The translations under genes and the position numbers were made by a program. A stretch of DNA of 7,336 nt from NCBI GenBank assembly GCA_016763235.1, contig JAESUE010000105.1:1-7336 (forward strand). The letters are read 5' to 3'. The stretch comes from Pseudomonadales bacterium. Its GTDB lineage: Bacteria > Pseudomonadota > Gammaproteobacteria > Pseudomonadales > UBA3067. The first letter of the stretch is position 1, and each line of letters begins with the position of its first letter. Of the stretch, positions 5,108-7,336 are shown piece by piece. The notes under the pieces were generated by a model. The model was not told where the DNA came from and searched no databases. It worked only from the letters and a program-made list of their open reading frames with translations.

Positions 5108-7030
5108 ATGTTAAATATACTTTACAAAGTTAGAGATGCAATCGACGAAATAGGTTCATCGGCCAGTCCGCTCGATCCAACACCAAGGGAATTTGTACCT
5201 AAACGCCCTGGCGAGCAAAATTATGCGAAATTATTTGATCCGAAAACTGAGCCAGAAAATCGTTATGGCCAGAAAATAGATTTAGTTGAGTTGCTGGATG
5301 ACGCCGTTAAGATAGAAAATAATCCACTCTATATTAACGGAAACCCTACTGTTGGTGAAAACCCTAACCGTAACAAACAACATGCCTTTCATTTCACTGC
5401 TGATAATTGTATTGGTTGTCATGCATGTGAAGCGGCGTGTTCTGAAAAAAATGATAACCCCGCCCATATTAGTTTTCGGTCAGTCGGTTATGTAGAAGGG
5501 GGGTCTTATCCTGATTATAAACGTATGAATATTTCTATGGCGTGTAATCATTGTGATGATCCGGTTTGTTTAAAAGGTTGTCCTACTAAGGCCTATACTA
5601 AACACACAGAATATGGCGCAGTATTGCAAGACCCTGAAACTTGCTTTGGTTGTGGCTACTGCACTTGGGTTTGCCCCTATAATGCACCGCAACTTGATCC
5701 TGTAAAAGGGCAGGTGTCAAAATGTAATATGTGTGTAGATCGCCTTGAAGAAGGCTTAAAGCCCGCGTGTGTCACGGCTTGCCTTGGTAACGCTTTGGAC
5801 TTTGGTGTGGTAGAAAATACACCTGAAGGGCGTGAGCAATGTAAAACGGATATTCCTGGCTTTCCTTCCTCGGAAATTACCCATCCGAATATTCGATTTG
5901 AGCAAACTAAAACAATGCCCGATGAAATGACGCGTACTGATGGAATGCCGGTCAAATATCACAAGCAAGAGGATGGGTCCTTTCGTTCTGTGGTCGATGA
6001 GAAAGTCGGTAAAACAAAATACTGGGGTGCTAATAAATTAAGTTCAAGAGAAAACCCTCTCGTGGTCTTTACTCTTGCCACGCAGGCTTCTATGGGAGCA
6101 TTTTTAGCTATATTTCTTGGGCCGATATTGGGTTTTGATGGATTAGAGGCCGTAGCAAATAGTGCGGCAATTTATCCATTGTTATTTATTCTTATTGCTT
6201 TGCAGGGAGTCGGCCTGTTTTTATCGACCACTCACCTAGGCAAACCCATGCGGTTCTACCGGGGTTTTAATAACCTTGCGCAATCGCCTGTTTCTCGTGA
6301 AGCCTTTGGCGTGGCCGTGTACTTTGCTGCCCTCAGTGCTTATATGGGACTTAAAGTGATTAATATTTTCATGGAGTCTGGTTTTATATCATTTCTGGCA
6401 GGTTTAGCCGGCATACTTGCGGTTATATCTATCATTGGCGGCATGTTCTATATGTATAAAAGTTACCAGATAAAAGCGCGTCCATTTTGGAATCACCACC
6501 AATCGGCCACCAGTTTTGTTGGTAGCATGTTGAGTTTAGGCGCGGTTTTTATCGCATTAACTGCAATACCTGTTTTGGCCATTTCAGGCGAAGCATGGCA
6601 ATCAGTGCTTGTTATATGCTCAGTGATCATGTTCTTGGGTTTAGGTTTAGAGGGAGTCGGTCTTATCTCTCATGCGCGTCACCTTAATACTGAACAAGGT
6701 GAAGGTGCTGCGGCGCATTACATTCAATGTACTTCGTTTGGGTATAGCTATTATGCTAGAAACATGGGTATTGCAGTGGCGGCTGGATTGTCATTAATGG
6801 TTTTATTGCTCAGTATTTCCAGCCCATCTTTGGCATTATTTGTTTTCTTTATTGCCGCATTACTCGCTTTGGCAAGTTCGCTGGTGGGCCGTGCATTGTT
6901 CTATGTGTTAGTTATTCCAACTACCATGCCAGGAGCATTTTTCTGGAAAAATAAAAGTTTTGAAGAGCACGCGAGAGATATTGGCTTAGCCGATATGCCA
7001 CAAGTGGGTGTTGTTCCTGACTTACATTAA
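5108..7030 (+). CDS. DmsB-DmsC fusion: four-cluster ferredoxin joined to a membrane quinone-anchor subunit
   Basis: The 640-residue protein joins two normally separate subunits. Residues 1-100 are a polar extension of unknown role. Residues 101-225 carry all 16 cysteines for four 4Fe-4S clusters in the DmsB pattern: C101/104/107/111, C146/149/154/158, C179/182/185/189 and C206/209/221/225. A linker (226-312) follows, then a DmsC-like domain with about eight hydrophobic helices (roughly 319-341, 354-373, 396-416, 426-450, 470-492, 497-520, 552-570 and 573-600). It includes the STTHLGKPMRFYRGFNNLAQSPVSREAF segment (373-400) typical of DmsC between helices 2 and 3. The role is electron transfer between membrane quinol and the cytoplasmic molybdoenzyme encoded just upstream. 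With no signal peptide the clusters should face the cytoplasm. A clear GAGGG ribosome site sits six bases before ATG 5108. The 122-bp gap from the partner gene is long for two subunits of one enzyme. Confidence 0.88.
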   Translation: MLNILYKVRDAIDEIGSSASPLDPTPREFVPKRPGEQNYAKLFDPKTEPENRYGQKIDLVELLDDAVKIENNPLYINGNPTVGENPNRNKQHAFHFTADNCIGCHACEAACSEKNDNPAHISFRSVGYVEGGSYPDYKRMNISMACNHCDDPVCLKGCPTKAYTKHTEYGAVLQDPETCFGCGYCTWVCPYNAPQLDPVKGQVSKCNMCVDRLEEGLKPACVTACLGNALDFGVVENTPEGREQCKTDIPGFPSSEITHPNIRFEQTKTMPDEMTRTDGMPVKYHKQEDGSFRSVVDEKVGKTKYWGANKLSSRENPLVVFTLATQASMGAFLAIFLGPILGFDGLEAVANSAAIYPLLFILIALQGVGLFLSTTHLGKPMRFYRGFNNLAQSPVSREAFGVAVYFAALSAYMGLKVINIFMESGFISFLAGLAGILAVISIIGGMFYMYKSYQIKARPFWNHHQSATSFVGSMLSLGAVFIALTAIPVLAISGEAWQSVLVICSVIMFLGLGLEGVGLISHARHLNTEQGEGAAAHYIQCTSFGYSYYARNMGIAVAAGLSLMVLLLSISSPSLALFVFFIAALLALASSLVGRALFYVLVIPTTMPGAFFWKNKSFEEHARDIGLADMPQVGVVPDLH

Positions 7031-7054
7031 CAGGAAGGCGGGAATTTGGAGGGC

Positions 7055-7080
7055 CGACTGTTTGCTGTTGCAATCAGTCG
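7055..7080 (+). terminator. Hairpin after the fusion gene, possible terminator
   Basis: CGACTG (7055-7060) pairs with CAGTCG (7075-7080); after one T-T mismatch TTGC (7062-7065) pairs with GCAA (7070-7073) around a TGTT loop. The stem starts 24 bases after the stop codon. The following bases (CTTATATT) are T-rich but not a clean run, so termination may be weak. Confidence 0.45.
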
Positions 7081-7191
7081 CTTATATTCGTTAGAAGAAA
7101 ATAACAGTGAGATGTTAAAACCATAGCGTTAGAGATGTTGTCATTTGAAGTGCGCTAATTTTCTTTGCTGGCAAGGTACTCAGCTAGTCTG

Positions 7192-7207
7192 AAAAACCCC
7201 GCAGGGG
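7192..7207 (-). terminator. Terminator-like hairpin on the - strand
   Basis: Read on the - strand, CCCC-TGC-GGGG is followed at once by TTTTT. The stem is only four pairs but all G-C. It lies 8 bases after the stop codon of a - strand open frame that runs off the window, which is where a terminator would be expected. On the + strand it has no following T-run. Confidence 0.45.
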
Positions 7208-7215
7208 AAACGAAG

Positions 7216-7336
7216 TCAGTGAAAAAGCAGGCGTGCTAATGAAGCCGATATCACTATCGCTACGGGGGCCTTTTCTTTCACCTGCTTTTGGGTAGAAGAG
7301 GCCTCAATCTTTCTTTGGGGTTGTTGTAAAAATGCA
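7216..7336 (-). CDS. Possible C-terminal tail of a convergent gene, truncated by the window
   Basis: On the - strand a frame is open from the window edge to TGA at 7218-7216, giving 39 residues that include VKEKAPVAIVISASLARLLFH at the C-terminus. The family is not recognisable. Support comes from the terminator-like hairpin just after the stop and from convergence with the operon. Against it, 39 codons open by chance is not rare, and a nested inverted repeat covers much of the frame. Confidence 0.35.
   Translation of the reverse strand, partial: AFLQQPQRKIEASSTQKQVKEKAPVAIVISASLARLLFH
7223..7289. repeat. Nested inverted repeat near the right edge
   Basis: AAAAGCAGG (7223-7231) pairs perfectly with CCTGCTTTT (7281-7289), enclosing a second stem CGATA-TCAC-TATCG (7246-7259). 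On the - strand the outer stem ends in T-runs and could act as a terminator. Alternatively the symmetry belongs to a structured RNA or is chance inside a coding tail. No match to a known element was recognised. Confidence 0.35.

Noticed and set aside
5677..5968. - strand open frames inside the fusion gene, and similar ones inside the catalytic subunit gene and nadC
   Set aside because: They are antisense shadows of strongly supported coding regions with clear family motifs.
7181..7300. Riboswitch (Moco, cobalamin, guanidine) or integron attC site at the right edge
   Set aside because: Short resemblances only; the conserved cores and the expected downstream + strand gene are not visible in the window.

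Overview
The window looks like chromosome of a marine-type gammaproteobacterium of moderate to low G+C. This rests on NadC with the CGGCxNHRIGLYDA signature typical of Pseudomonas-like lineages, a TIGR02281-type membrane-anchored retropepsin beside it, and the codon usage. The genus cannot be named from the sequence. There are four complete genes, one 5'-truncated gene at the left edge and a possible gene tail at the right edge.

Left block (1-2062): the end of an unrecognised protein gene on the + strand runs convergently into nadC (quinolinate phosphoribosyltransferase, - strand). Upstream of nadC, also on the - strand, is a small membrane-anchored aspartic protease of the retropepsin type. 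nadC appears to have its own sigma-70 promoter with a perfect 7-7-7 inverted repeat lying between the -35 and -10 elements, a classic repressor-site geometry.

Middle (2063-2795): about 730 bp of non-coding DNA separates the protease from the divergently transcribed molybdoenzyme operon. It holds a strong sigma-54 (-24/-12) promoter match, one perfect and one imperfect NtrC-like box (GCAC-N7-GTGC), several palindromes, and a pair of adjacent stem-loops that may form an RNA.

Right block (2796-7030): two genes encode what looks like a two-protein, membrane-bound molybdenum oxidoreductase. The first product is a 729-residue Mo-bis-MGD catalytic subunit of the NarB/NasA/NapA nitrate reductase type, with a 4Fe-4S site, a predicted cysteine Mo ligand in a CMASAV motif and no Tat signal. 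The second is a 640-residue fusion of a DmsB-like four-cluster ferredoxin and a DmsC-like eight-helix quinone-interacting anchor. Together they suggest electron flow from quinol through the fusion protein to a cytoplasmic active site. Sigma-54/NtrC-type signals upstream fit a nitrogen-related role, such as quinol-fed nitrate reduction in the cytoplasm, but the substrate is not proven by sequence.

Right edge (7031-7336): a hairpin follows the fusion gene. Beyond it is a - strand terminator-like hairpin just after the stop codon of a short open frame that runs off the window, suggesting a convergent gene tail.
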